From: Bacteroidia bacterium
Lineage (GTDB): Bacteria > Bacteroidota > Bacteroidia > J057
Length of the DNA: 64,000 bases
Direction of reading: 5' to 3'
Assembly (NCBI GenBank): GCA_030430575.1
Contig: JAUIKF010000004.1
Span: 62,001-126,000, forward strand
This document shows positions 25,689-33,206 of the stretch, piece after piece. How positions within the stretch are numbered: position 1 is the first letter of the stretch; every line of letters starts with the position of its first letter. The notes beneath the pieces are model-generated. The model saw only the letters and a program-made list of their open reading frames with translations, made no database searches and had not been told where the DNA came from. The position numbers were made by a program, and so were the translations under genes.

Positions 25689-26192
25689 CTACCCCCGCGT
25701 CAATCTCCCAATAACCCCCTCACAATGAGGGTATTCCTCCAACAACACCTCCCTCTTCCCCATCTCAAAATCCGCAAAGTCAAAGCCTGGCGCCACCGTG
25801 CAGCCCACGAGCGAGTAGCTCCCCTCTGTCGCTACTTCCGCCGCGAACCAATACCCCGCAGGCACCACCACCTGAAAAGCTTCGCCTTTCTCCGGATCAT
25901 TGCCTACCCGCAATTCCGAATATCGCCCATCGGGCGAGATGAGGGAAATTCGAACGGCATCTCCAGCGTAGTGATGCCACAGCTCATCGGCTTGTAGGCG
26001 ATGGAAAGCGGAGAAGTTTTCGCTGGTGATCATAAAATAGATGCCTGTGGCAAAGCTGCGATTTCCTTGAAAGCGAGCTGGCAAAGCACCTTCGGGGATG
26101 GATTCGGCAGAACGATAGACTTCTTTATAATAGCCGCCTTCAGGGTGGGGCAGCATGTCGAGGTGGGTGACCCAGTAGGAGAGTGGTTTCAT
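25689..26192 (-). CDS. Cupin protein, DUF985 family
   Basis: The product is 167 residues from MKPLSYWVTHL (a longer frame to 26231 lacks family similarity). It shows the DUF985 pattern: LDMLPHPEGGYYKEVYRS, ATGIYFMITSENFSAFHRLQADELWHHYAGD and the end SLVGCTVAPGFDFADFEMGKREVLLEEYPH. The HRL-x-x-DELWH-xY segment carries the cupin metal or ligand positions. Family members are small beta-barrels, and some bind sugar-like ligands. The physiological reaction is unknown. It is a stand-alone gene downstream of the sigma/anti-sigma pair on the same strand. Confidence 0.88.
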   Translation of the reverse strand: MKPLSYWVTHLDMLPHPEGGYYKEVYRSAESIPEGALPARFQGNRSFATGIYFMITSENFSAFHRLQADELWHHYAGDAVRISLISPDGRYSELRVGNDPEKGEAFQVVVPAGYWFAAEVATEGSYSLVGCTVAPGFDFADFEMGKREVLLEEYPHCEGVIGRLTRG

Positions 26193-26274
26193 GGGAAAGA
26201 ATTTGGGGAAAGGAAAAAGTAAAAATAACAAACAAGGAAGTCAAAAGTACTCCTCGTAGATGCTTCTCATGCTG

Positions 26275-27390
26275 TTATTTAATGGTGTTGTCCCAAGTCC
26301 CATTCAGAAAGTCGCTGAGTGATTGAAAGTCGGAAAGTGACTCAACTGTTTTTAGCGAAATAACTTTCAGATCTTCATCTTCTATCATTTTTTCAACATC
26401 TGCCGCTCGCAAGACTGCCAATTGCCGATCCTTCGTGACAGCCCAAATGGCCTGAATTTGACCTGCCTCAAATCGCAAATCATGCCTGTCTCCATCTAGC
26501 GGGCAGTAAACCAGGGTATTGACATTTCTCATCACGACAAATGGCCCCATTTGGTAGGGCGAGGCAGCCGAGGTAATGGGCTTGCGCCCTTCTGCCTTGA
26601 GGCGAATATGCCTAGACTCGGTGGGCAAAGCTCGTTCCTTTCCAAGGGCGTAGATGCCTAATTGGTGGATGTGGAGTTGAGGGAATTGAAAAGTGTCACT
26701 GTCACTGGATTCTTTTATTAGAGCAGGTGACTGAGGATAAAGGATCCACTTCCGTTCGTTTTCGTCCAAATAATAAGCGTGGTAACTACCTTCAGCACTT
26801 AAAAGGCCATGAGAGACGATCAGTTGAACGCCTTTCTGTAGAAAAACAGATTGGCTGTCTTGGTAAGCCCTGATCTCCATCATTCCTTCTGACTCCAACA
26901 GGCTAGGATCTCCCAAATTCATCGGAATTCCGGCAATGAAGAAATCCGCTGGGTTGCGCAATTCCCGAAATTTGAGGGTGATAGGATCAGAAACAACGTT
27001 CCCTGCACTATCGACAAAAGCATGGGCTGGTAACTTTATTCGAATAGGGTTGACAAGCTGATAGACTTCGTCAGTTGGAGGATAAGTGTCTGTTTTGGTA
27101 GAAGGATCAGGGATAATGAGTTGGGTAAAAGGCACATCCACCGAAAGCGGCGCATATACACAAGGCGTCTCCAGCCTTTTCTCCTCCATCGTCGCATCAT
27201 ACACCAACAGCCCCACGGCAATGATCATGACCAGCGTCGCAAAGTAACGCGGATTGGTGCGCAGCTCTCGCCAAAAGCGGAAGCGCGTGGCCGTCTCGTA
27301 CTGCCCATACAACCGCTTGAAGTCCTTGTACTTTGCAATTTCATCCTTGGAAGGAAGCGGTTTGTCAATATGTATCTTGTATTTAGCCAT
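26275..27390 (-). CDS. Single-pass membrane protein, probable anti-sigma partner of the ECF factor
   Basis: The product is 371 residues. A basic and acidic cytoplasmic N-terminus (residues 1-48, IDKPLPSKDEIAKYKDFKRLYGQYE) is followed by one transmembrane helix at about residues 50-69 (YFATLVMIIAVGLLVYDA). The large periplasmic part contains ADFFIAGIPMNLG and VDSAGNVVSDPITLKFREL, reminiscent of the ZU5-like beta domains in Bacteroidota envelope proteins. It directly follows the sigma factor gene across a 33-bp gap with a perfect 15-bp hairpin. By inference the N-terminus binds the sigma factor and the periplasmic domain senses envelope state. No enzymatic motif is present. Confidence 0.68.
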   Translation of the reverse strand: MAKYKIHIDKPLPSKDEIAKYKDFKRLYGQYETATRFRFWRELRTNPRYFATLVMIIAVGLLVYDATMEEKRLETPCVYAPLSVDVPFTQLIIPDPSTKTDTYPPTDEVYQLVNPIRIKLPAHAFVDSAGNVVSDPITLKFRELRNPADFFIAGIPMNLGDPSLLESEGMMEIRAYQDSQSVFLQKGVQLIVSHGLLSAEGSYHAYYLDENERKWILYPQSPALIKESSDSDTFQFPQLHIHQLGIYALGKERALPTESRHIRLKAEGRKPITSAASPYQMGPFVVMRNVNTLVYCPLDGDRHDLRFEAGQIQAIWAVTKDRQLAVLRAADVEKMIEDEDLKVISLKTVESLSDFQSLSDFLNGTWDNTIK

Positions 27391-27404
27391 TATGAGAACA
27401 CCTC

Positions 27405-27440
27405 AACACCTAACAGATTTTCTTCAATCTGTTAGGTGTT
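27405..27440 (-). repeat. Perfect 15-bp stem hairpin at the sigma/anti-sigma junction
   Basis: AACACCTAACAGATT (27405-27419), a 6-nt loop, and AATCTGTTAGGTGTT (27426-27440). It overlaps the last codons and stop of the sigma gene and ends 15 bp before the next start. It could attenuate, stabilise or tune translation of the downstream gene. It may also be a dispersed palindrome. Confidence 0.8.
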
Positions 27441-27999
27441 CAGAAGTGGAAAGCCATTTTTTCATTTTTGCCAAAATCCGGTACATCCGCACCTTGGCGT
27501 TATTTTCAGTAATATTATAAATCTGCGCCACTTCTCTAAACGACATTTTTTCGAAATACCGCAACTCCACCATCTGCACTTCTGCTGGTTTGAGTTGGTC
27601 AAGTGCTGCCACCATCAACTGTATATCCCCTTCATTATCAGTGAATTGCACTTCTTCGATCATGTGCTGAAGTCCTGCACTTTCTATGCTAATGGCGCGC
27701 TGCTTCTTCGTTTCTCGAAAAAACATATTCACCTCATTGATCGCAATGCGGTAGAGCCAGGAAGAAAAGGGAAGCCCTTTGAAGGTATACTTCTTGAGGT
27801 TGAGCATCGCCTTGAGAAATACTTGAGAGGTGAGGTCGGCGGCGTGGTCCTCATCACTGACACGCTTCAGCACAAAGATAAAAAGCTGCTCGTAATAGCG
27901 TTCATAGATCGGGGCAAAATGCCTCGAATTCTTTTGAGCGGCCTTCAGCTGCTTTTGCTCTTCTGCAATTTGACTTTTGGTGCGGTGATAAGTCGTCAA
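27424..27999 (-). CDS. ECF RNA polymerase sigma factor (sigma-70 family)
   Basis: The product is 191 residues. Region 2 is YYEQLFIFVLKRVSDEDHAADLTSQVFLKAMLNL followed by FSSWLYRIAINEVNMFFRE; region 4 is LKPAEVQMVELRYFEKMSFREVAQIYNITENNAKVRMYRILAKMKKWL, a clear sigma-70 HTH. The N-terminal 30 residues are extra relative to short ECF factors. It is the first gene of a two-gene unit with a membrane protein behind it. The unit diverges from recR. The regulon is not identifiable from the window. Confidence 0.88.
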   Translation of the reverse strand: MTTYHRTKSQIAEEQKQLKAAQKNSRHFAPIYERYYEQLFIFVLKRVSDEDHAADLTSQVFLKAMLNLKKYTFKGLPFSSWLYRIAINEVNMFFRETKKQRAISIESAGLQHMIEEVQFTDNEGDIQLMVAALDQLKPAEVQMVELRYFEKMSFREVAQIYNITENNAKVRMYRILAKMKKWLSTSEHLTD

Positions 28000-28101
28000 G
28001 ATAGGCGGTCGTTTCTACTATAATGCGATAATGGCTATAAGATACAGATAATTACTACTTTTGATTTTAATTTTCATTTTGATTCTCATTTTCATTCCCC
28101 C

Positions 28102-28716
28102 ATGGAATATCCTTCTAAAGCAATCAAATCAGTCATAGATGAATTGGCAAGCCTTCCAGGCATAGGCCGCAAAACGGCCTTGCGGCTCGCGCTTCATATC
28201 TTGAAGCAGTCGGAAGAGGAAGCGGAGCGCCTCGGTCAGTCGATCGTAGACTTGCGAAAAAACATCAAATACTGCACAGAATGCCATAATATCTCCGATA
28301 CAGACATCTGTAATATTTGCAATAATCCTCGCCGAGATACGGATGTACTTTGCATTGTAGAAGACACCAAAGATGTCATCGCCATAGAAAGCACGGCGCA
28401 GTTTACGGGCCGCTATCATGTCCTTGGCGGACTGATCAATCCTTTGCAAGGCATAGGCCCTTCTCAACTCAATATTGAGTCTTTGCTTAGTCGCTTGCGC
28501 GAGCGTCCTTGCAAAGAAATCATCTTTGCTTTCAGCGCCAACATCGAGGGCGACACCACAGTGTTTTACCTCACCAAAAAGCTCAAGCCATTGGGTATCA
28601 AAGTCTCCAGCATTGCACGCGGCATACCGGTCGGCATGGACCTAGAGTTCACCGATGAGGTGACGCTGGCGCGCTCTCTGATGAATCGCACGATGATTTC
28701 TGTGGATGAAGGGTAG
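28102..28716 (+). CDS. recR: Recombination protein RecR
   Basis: The product is 204 residues, the standard length. The N-terminal helix-hairpin-helix (VIDELASLPGIGRKTALRLALHIL), the C4 zinc finger (YCTECHNISDTDICNICNNPRRD) and the Toprim domain (LCIVEDTKDVIAIESTAQFTGRYHVLGG, EIIFAFSANIEGDTTVFYL) are all present, as is the terminal Walker-B-like region IARGIPVGMDLEFTDEVTLARSL. It acts with RecO and RecF in loading RecA onto SSB-coated gaps. It is a lone gene here, preceded by a T-rich low-complexity leader (28060-28100). Confidence 0.95.
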   Translation: MEYPSKAIKSVIDELASLPGIGRKTALRLALHILKQSEEEAERLGQSIVDLRKNIKYCTECHNISDTDICNICNNPRRDTDVLCIVEDTKDVIAIESTAQFTGRYHVLGGLINPLQGIGPSQLNIESLLSRLRERPCKEIIFAFSANIEGDTTVFYLTKKLKPLGIKVSSIARGIPVGMDLEFTDEVTLARSLMNRTMISVDEG

Positions 28717-28752
28717 GGGATTTGGCAGAATGGTCAATAGCAATGACCTTGA

Positions 28753-29109
28753 TCAAGCAGCAGCATATCCAGTGGCTGGACGCATATACTCAGGGCGAAA
28801 GCCCAATACAATGTCAGATGACAAAACACCTTTTTCCACTAATTCTTCAGCTAGAAGTGTTTCTGTATTATTCTGTTGAATCCAAATTTTCCCATCAGGT
28901 TTCAGATCAAAATGCATGAGCACCATGAAATAAAACCGGTGATCATGCCAGCCTGTCCTTGTCAATTGGAAATGTCCGTGTTCCTGGTCTGTAATGACTA
29001 GATGTTGGAGGTCGTCATCGGGGTAATTTTCGCACTGCGCTGCAAGCATTTTTAGGTAGGTAGTGAGAATACCTTTGTACTGGCTTATCTTGTTGGTTAC
29101 TTTTTCCAT
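28753..29109 (-). CDS. XisI-family protein (fdxN element excision controlling factor-like), orphan
   Basis: The product is 118 residues from MEKVTNKISQYKG at 29109. It matches the XisI family: the N-terminal helix with QYKGILTTYL, then HLVITDQEHGHFQLTRTGWHDHRFYFMVLMHFDLKPDGKIWIQQNNTE and the closing LVEKGVLSSDIVLGFRPEYMRPATGYA. In cyanobacteria XisI pairs with the nuclease-like XisH and was linked to excision of the fdxN element. No xisH-like frame is present on either side here: recR is downstream and a small membrane protein is divergent. The function without XisH is unknown. Confidence 0.82.
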   Translation of the reverse strand: MEKVTNKISQYKGILTTYLKMLAAQCENYPDDDLQHLVITDQEHGHFQLTRTGWHDHRFYFMVLMHFDLKPDGKIWIQQNNTETLLAEELVEKGVLSSDIVLGFRPEYMRPATGYAAA

Positions 29110-29147
29110 TGGACGATTTCCTCTTATTTTAGAATCAAATATACAGA

Positions 29148-29462
29148 ATGAAATCAAAAGAAAAGCGAATTACCCAAGGGGCCAATTTCAGCCTAATCTT
29201 CATGTTGTGTTTGATTGGATTTAGTTTCCTCGGAATCTTTCAGACTGGATATCAACTAGAAACGGACCTTTTCCCAGCAAGTATTGTCTGGCAGATTATT
29301 TCACCCATTATTTTTCAAGGATGTGTGATGACATTTATCCTAATTATCAGCTGTCTTTTCCAAATAGCAGGAAAGCAAAAGATAGCCTTAGGCATTAATA
29401 TAATTGCGGTATGCCTCTTTTCATTTCTCCGAGACATTTATTTTTTGCTCCTCTCCCCTTAA
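29148..29462 (+). CDS. Small three-helix membrane protein, unknown
   Basis: The product is 104 residues, with hydrophobic helices at about residues 14-34 (FSLIFMLCLIGFSFLGIFQTG), 48-72 (WQIISPIIFQGCVMTFILIIS) and 77-98. The N-terminus is basic. No family is recognised. It diverges from the XisI-like gene with 38 bp between starts. The composition is that of a genuine inner-membrane protein, but the small size keeps confidence moderate. Confidence 0.5.
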   Translation: MKSKEKRITQGANFSLIFMLCLIGFSFLGIFQTGYQLETDLFPASIVWQIISPIIFQGCVMTFILIISCLFQIAGKQKIALGINIIAVCLFSFLRDIYFLLLSP

Positions 29463-29541
29463 TCCTCGAACTTTCGAAGATTATCAAACAAGTCAAGCCC
29501 CAAACGCTCGAACTATCGAACGCTCAGACGCTCGAACCTTT
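29463..29541. repeat. Short-word direct repeats (CTCGAAC/TATCGAAC)
   Basis: CTCGAACTTTCGAAG, CGCTCGAACTATCGAACGCTC and GACGCTCGAACC occur within 80 bp before the glycosyltransferase gene. The TTCGAAs allow local pairing. No promoter is evident. Confidence 0.5.
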
Positions 29542-29546
29542 TCCTT

Positions 29547-31511
29547 ATGGATTTATCCGTCATCATCGTCAATTACAATGTCAAGCACTTCCTGGAGCAA
29601 TGTCTCTTGTCGGTGCAGCGAGCAGCTGAAGGCCTGGAGGTGGAAGTCATTGTCGTGGACAATAACTCTTCCGACGGCAGTCAGGAGATGGTGAAAGCGA
29701 AGTTTGGCGATGCCGTTACCCTTATCGAAAATCGCGATAATCCAGGCTTCTCTCGCGCCAACAACCAAGGCATAGCCATCGCCAAGGGACGTCATGTCCT
29801 ATTGCTCAATCCCGACACCGTCGTGGAGGAGGAGACCTTCCAGCAATGCATGGCCTTCATGGACAGCCGCCCATTGGCAGGTGCGCTGGGCGTGAAGATG
29901 ATCGATGGACAAGGGCATTTTTTGCCAGAATCGAAACGAGGGCTTCCGACACCTTGGGTTTCGTTTTATAAGATATTTGGCCTCTCAAAGCTTTTTCCCA
30001 AAAACAAGACATTTGCCCGCTACCACCTCAGCTACCTCGACAAAGAGGAGTCTCATGAAGTAGAAGTGCTTTCAGGGGCGTTTATGTGGATCAAAAAGGA
30101 AGTGTTGGACAAAATTGTAGGATTGGATGAGACCTTCTTCATGTATGGGGAAGACATCGATTTGTCGTATCGCATAGAGTTAGCTGGGTACCAAAACTAT
30201 TATTTCGCGGGAACAAAAATCATTCACTATAAGGGCGAATCCACCAAAAAAGGAAGCTTGAACTATGTTCGCGTGTTTTATCAGGCGATGATCATTTTTG
30301 CGCAAAAACACTTTGGCGGACGGAAGGAGCAAGTCTTTATCTTCTTCATCCGCATGGCGGTGTATTTTCGGGCTTTGCTGGCGATCCTCAATCGCGTGGT
30401 GAAGCGCCTGGGCTTTCCCTTGATCGAAGCAGGGCTGATCTATGGGATTATACAGGGTATCAAAGCCTATTGGGAGCATTATGTGAAATACGTGGAAGGC
30501 GGTGAATATCCCCCCACTTTTGACTATGTCGCAGCGCCGATTTATGCGCTGGTCTTTGTGGGCTTATTGGGCATCGCGGGCGCCTATAAGCGCCCTTTTC
30601 GCATTCCGCCCATCGTGAGTGCCACGTTTGGGGGCTTTGTCGCGATCGCTACGGTCAGCTATATTTTCCCCGAAATCAACTTCTCAAGGGCCATCGTGGG
30701 GCTTTCATCCATCTTTGCCATGATCATGGCACTGACCACTCGCGGCCTGATCAATATCCGCGAAAAAGGACAGTTTTTCTTCTCCGAACCCCGCCAAAAG
30801 CGGGTGTTGATCGTGGGAGATGCAGCGGGCGTGAAGCATATTCATTCGCTGTTGAAAAATGACCTGGACTACCGCGTGACGATTTTGGGAGCTGTTGGGA
30901 CAAAAAACGGTCAATTATTCCAAATCCCATATCTCGGAACCCAAGACCAGTTATCGGCTATTCTCGATTTTTATCCTATAGAAGAGGTGATTTTTGATGG
31001 AAATAGCCTGTCCAATTCGGAGATTCTCTCGGAGATGGAAACGCATAAGCGCGAAGGACTCAGTTTTAAAATTTTGCCCGAAGGCACTGACTTTCTGGTA
31101 GGTTCCCAATCGATACAATCTGCCGATCGTCAGCATATTTTATCCTCTCCATTAACCCAAAAGCCACATCGTACGAAAAAGCGCCTGCTTGAAGTAGGGG
31201 TAAGCCTTTTCCTGCTAGCAAGCTTCCCTTTGCTCTTTTGGCGCTATGAGCGTGCGGGCAGAAGTTTTGGAAACCTGTTGCGGGTGATATTGGGGAAATC
31301 CCATATGGTGGGGTATATTGAGGAACAGCCCAATGGCTTGCCACCGCTGAAAACGGGTTTCCTCTCCATGCGTCATCGCAGCGATTCAGATCCTGAGGAA
31401 GCGCTGGATGCTCGTGAGCTAGACCGCTATTATGCGCGAAATTATAGCTGGGAACTGGATGGAGAGATTGTCTGGAAAGGGTGGCGGAAGATTGGGGGAG
31501 AGGAAAAATAA
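29547..31511 (+). CDS. Glycosyltransferase family 2 fusion with membrane, CoA/NAD-binding-like and degenerate sugar-transferase parts
   Basis: The product is 654 residues. The N-terminal 250 residues are a GT2 (GT-A) domain: DLSVIIVNYNVKHFLEQCLLSV, EVIVVDNNSSDGS, NPGFSRANNQGI, LLLNPDT (the DXD-equivalent) and FFMYGEDIDLSYRIELAGY (acceptor-side acidic residues). Membrane helices follow (IYALVFVGLLGIAGAY; VSATFGGFVAIATVSYIF; AIVGLSSIFAMIMAL). A Rossmann-like segment KRVLIVGDAAGVKHIHSLL begins near residue 416. The final part, KKRLLEVGVSLFLLASFPLLFWRYERAG, looks like the start of a polyprenyl-phosphate sugar-1-phosphate transferase without its catalytic region. It is probably a rhamnosyl- or glycosyltransferase in surface polysaccharide assembly. 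Confidence 0.82.
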   Translation: MDLSVIIVNYNVKHFLEQCLLSVQRAAEGLEVEVIVVDNNSSDGSQEMVKAKFGDAVTLIENRDNPGFSRANNQGIAIAKGRHVLLLNPDTVVEEETFQQCMAFMDSRPLAGALGVKMIDGQGHFLPESKRGLPTPWVSFYKIFGLSKLFPKNKTFARYHLSYLDKEESHEVEVLSGAFMWIKKEVLDKIVGLDETFFMYGEDIDLSYRIELAGYQNYYFAGTKIIHYKGESTKKGSLNYVRVFYQAMIIFAQKHFGGRKEQVFIFFIRMAVYFRALLAILNRVVKRLGFPLIEAGLIYGIIQGIKAYWEHYVKYVEGGEYPPTFDYVAAPIYALVFVGLLGIAGAYKRPFRIPPIVSATFGGFVAIATVSYIFPEINFSRAIVGLSSIFAMIMALTTRGLINIREKGQFFFSEPRQKRVLIVGDAAGVKHIHSLLKNDLDYRVTILGAVGTKNGQLFQIPYLGTQDQLSAILDFYPIEEVIFDGNSLSNSEILSEMETHKREGLSFKILPEGTDFLVGSQSIQSADRQHILSSPLTQKPHRTKKRLLEVGVSLFLLASFPLLFWRYERAGRSFGNLLRVILGKSHMVGYIEEQPNGLPPLKTGFLSMRHRSDSDPEEALDARELDRYYARNYSWELDGEIVWKGWRKIGGEEK

Positions 31512-31523
31512 AAAAGAATGGGT

Positions 31524-31670
31524 GTCATCTCGACGATGCCCTGAGGCTTTGTGAAGGGCAGAGGAGAGATCTAACACGCCCTTTTATACTGGCTGTGCAT
31601 TGTGAGTTCCAAACGATTCGAACAGGCTACTAGACCATATTGTTAGATTTCTCCCGGTGGTCGAAATGAC
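31524..31670. repeat. Long palindromic intergenic repeat (REP-like)
   Basis: The outer arms GTCATCTCGAC (31524-31534) and GTCGAAATGAC (31660-31670) and inner arms AGAGATCTAAC (31565-31575) and GTTAGATTTCTC (31642-31653) make an imperfect 147-bp palindrome. GCCCTGAGGCTTTGTGAAGG (31538-31557) lies inside. This type of element is widespread between Bacteroidota genes. It fills most of the gap between the glycosyltransferase and the kinase. Confidence 0.75.
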
Positions 31671-31732
31671 AGCAAAGCTGTAAGCGTAAAAAAATTAACA
31701 TCAAAGGTTTCAGAATCAATATCACCCTTCGT

Positions 31733-33025
31733 GTGCTCCTGATTGCAACGGGAGCCTTTGCACTCATGTACTGCATATTTTTTACCCAAATGTATGTAGT
31801 GACTTTTCTGACGGGTTTAGCGGTGATTGGGCTGGTGGTTGAAATGATTCATTACATCGATCGGACGAATCGAGACATCGCCTCTTTCTTGCTCTCAATG
31901 CGTCATGACGACTTCTCGACTTCCTTCAATAGCACCCGCATGGGGCGGTCCTTTCGGGAGTTGTATGGCTCATTTAACGAAATCACAGAAGTCTTCCAGC
32001 GTATCCGCGCCGAAAAAGAGACCAACTTCCAGTACTTGCAAACAGTGGTCAAACACGTGAATGTGGGGCTGTTGTGTTTTGAGGAAAATGGAGAGGTGCA
32101 GTTAATGAATCGGACGTTGCAGCAATTATTAAATAAGCCCTACCTCACCCATATCCATGCCCTGGAAAAGATCGCGCCTGAACTCCTCGAAGGCGTCAGA
32201 ACCCTCCAACCGGGTGAACGAGAACTCGTCAAGGTCACGCTCCAGGGAGAAGTGCACCAGCTCGCGATGCGGGCGGTGGAGTTTAAACTCCAAGACACGC
32301 CCTATAAGCTGATTTCTATGCAGGATATTCAAGGGGAATTGGAGGTAAATGAGCTGGAAGCTTGGCAAAAGCTCATTCGCATCCTCACGCATGAAATCAT
32401 GAATTCGGTCAGCCCAATCGTATCACTGACAGCGACGATTCAAGATATGCTTCAGGAGGATGAGGTGGCTGATAGTGAGTCGATTACAGATATGCGAGAT
32501 GCTGTAGGGGCCATCAATAAACGCAGCCAAGGCTTGCTGCATTTCACCGAAGCCTATCGCGATCTTACCCGAGTTCCTGTGCCCCAATTACAAACTATTA
32601 GTGCCAAAGAATTGCTGGAGGGGTTGGAAGTATTGTTTCGGGCAAATTTGGACGAAAAAGGGGTGAAAATGGACCTCCATTTACCTGCCAAGGACTTCTC
32701 CTTCCAAGCTGATCCCGAACTATTGGAACAAGTCCTCATCAACCTCATCAAGAATGCCCTAGATGCTTTGGAAGGGCTTCCGCTGGCTACGGTCAGCTTG
32801 GCGGCCCAGATGAATGAACAGGGTAAAACCCAACTTACTGTAAGCGATAATGGTCCCGGCATTTCTCCAGAACTCCTGGAGCAGATTTTTGTGCCGTTCT
32901 TCACCACCAAAGGCACAGGTTCAGGCATTGGCCTCAGCCTCTCACGCCAGATCATGCGCCGCCACAAGGGTAGCCTCTCGGTCCAGTCTGTCCCAGGCCG
33001 CACGACCTTCACCGTGCAACTGTGA
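31733..33025 (+). CDS. Sensor histidine kinase, NtrY/AtoS-like
   Basis: The product is 430 residues from a GTG. The frame is open upstream to 31670, and the segment before it (KINIKGFRINITLR) looks coding, so the true start may be a rare ATT near 31694. Two transmembrane helices lie in residues 1-45. A PAS-like domain includes VVKHVNVGLLCFEENGEVQLMNRTLQQLL, the dimerisation and phosphoacceptor helix is ILTHEIMNSVSPIVSL (His in H-E-I-M-N), and the HATPase boxes are LINLIKNALDAL (N), DNGPGI (G1), FVPFFTT (F) and GTGSGIGLSLSRQI (G2). H-E-I-M-N-S kinases usually pair with sigma-54 activators. No response regulator gene is in the window. A permease gene follows 180 bp downstream. Confidence 0.88.
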   Translation: MLLIATGAFALMYCIFFTQMYVVTFLTGLAVIGLVVEMIHYIDRTNRDIASFLLSMRHDDFSTSFNSTRMGRSFRELYGSFNEITEVFQRIRAEKETNFQYLQTVVKHVNVGLLCFEENGEVQLMNRTLQQLLNKPYLTHIHALEKIAPELLEGVRTLQPGERELVKVTLQGEVHQLAMRAVEFKLQDTPYKLISMQDIQGELEVNELEAWQKLIRILTHEIMNSVSPIVSLTATIQDMLQEDEVADSESITDMRDAVGAINKRSQGLLHFTEAYRDLTRVPVPQLQTISAKELLEGLEVLFRANLDEKGVKMDLHLPAKDFSFQADPELLEQVLINLIKNALDALEGLPLATVSLAAQMNEQGKTQLTVSDNGPGISPELLEQIFVPFFTTKGTGSGIGLSLSRQIMRRHKGSLSVQSVPGRTTFTVQL

Positions 33026-33037
33026 AGAATTATTAAT

Positions 33038-33113
33038 AAGTTCAAGTATCAAGCACAAATTCAAGCTCAAGAAGCCACCTTTTGAATTTGTACTTGTATT
33101 TGAGTTTGAACTT
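33038..33113. repeat. Inverted repeat of GTTCAA/AAGTAC words
   Basis: AAGTTCAAGTATCAAGCACA (from 33038) pairs imperfectly with the region ending TTGAGTTTGAACTT (to 33113). It lies downstream of the kinase stop and could terminate its transcript. Confidence 0.5.
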
Positions 33114-33136
33114 CTCTTTTTATTCTATCATTCTCT

Positions 33137-33192
33137 CATCCATTCATCCATTCATCCATTCATCCATTCATCCATTCATTCACTCATTCACT
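33137..33192 (+). repeat. 8-bp tandem repeat (microsatellite) in front of a permease gene
   Basis: There are five perfect CATCCATT units (33137-33176) and then two CATTCACT variants (33177-33192), ending 14 bp before the permease ATG. The unit is not a multiple of three and lies in the promoter/leader zone, so slippage could change spacing or leader structure. Confidence 0.9.
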
Positions 33193-33206
33193 CATTTCCC
33201 CTCCCC

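Noticed and set aside
31600-31640. GTTCCAAACGATTCGAAC as a third copy of the operator or a tRNA T-loop
   Set aside because: The symmetry is not 6-3-6, it is part of the long palindrome, and no tRNA cloverleaf can be drawn around it.
32850-33206. In-frame upstream extension of the second permease through the 8-bp repeat and the kinase 3' end
   Set aside because: The extra residues are repeat-derived (Ser-Ile-His runs) and overlap the kinase gene; family members start at MLSNYL.
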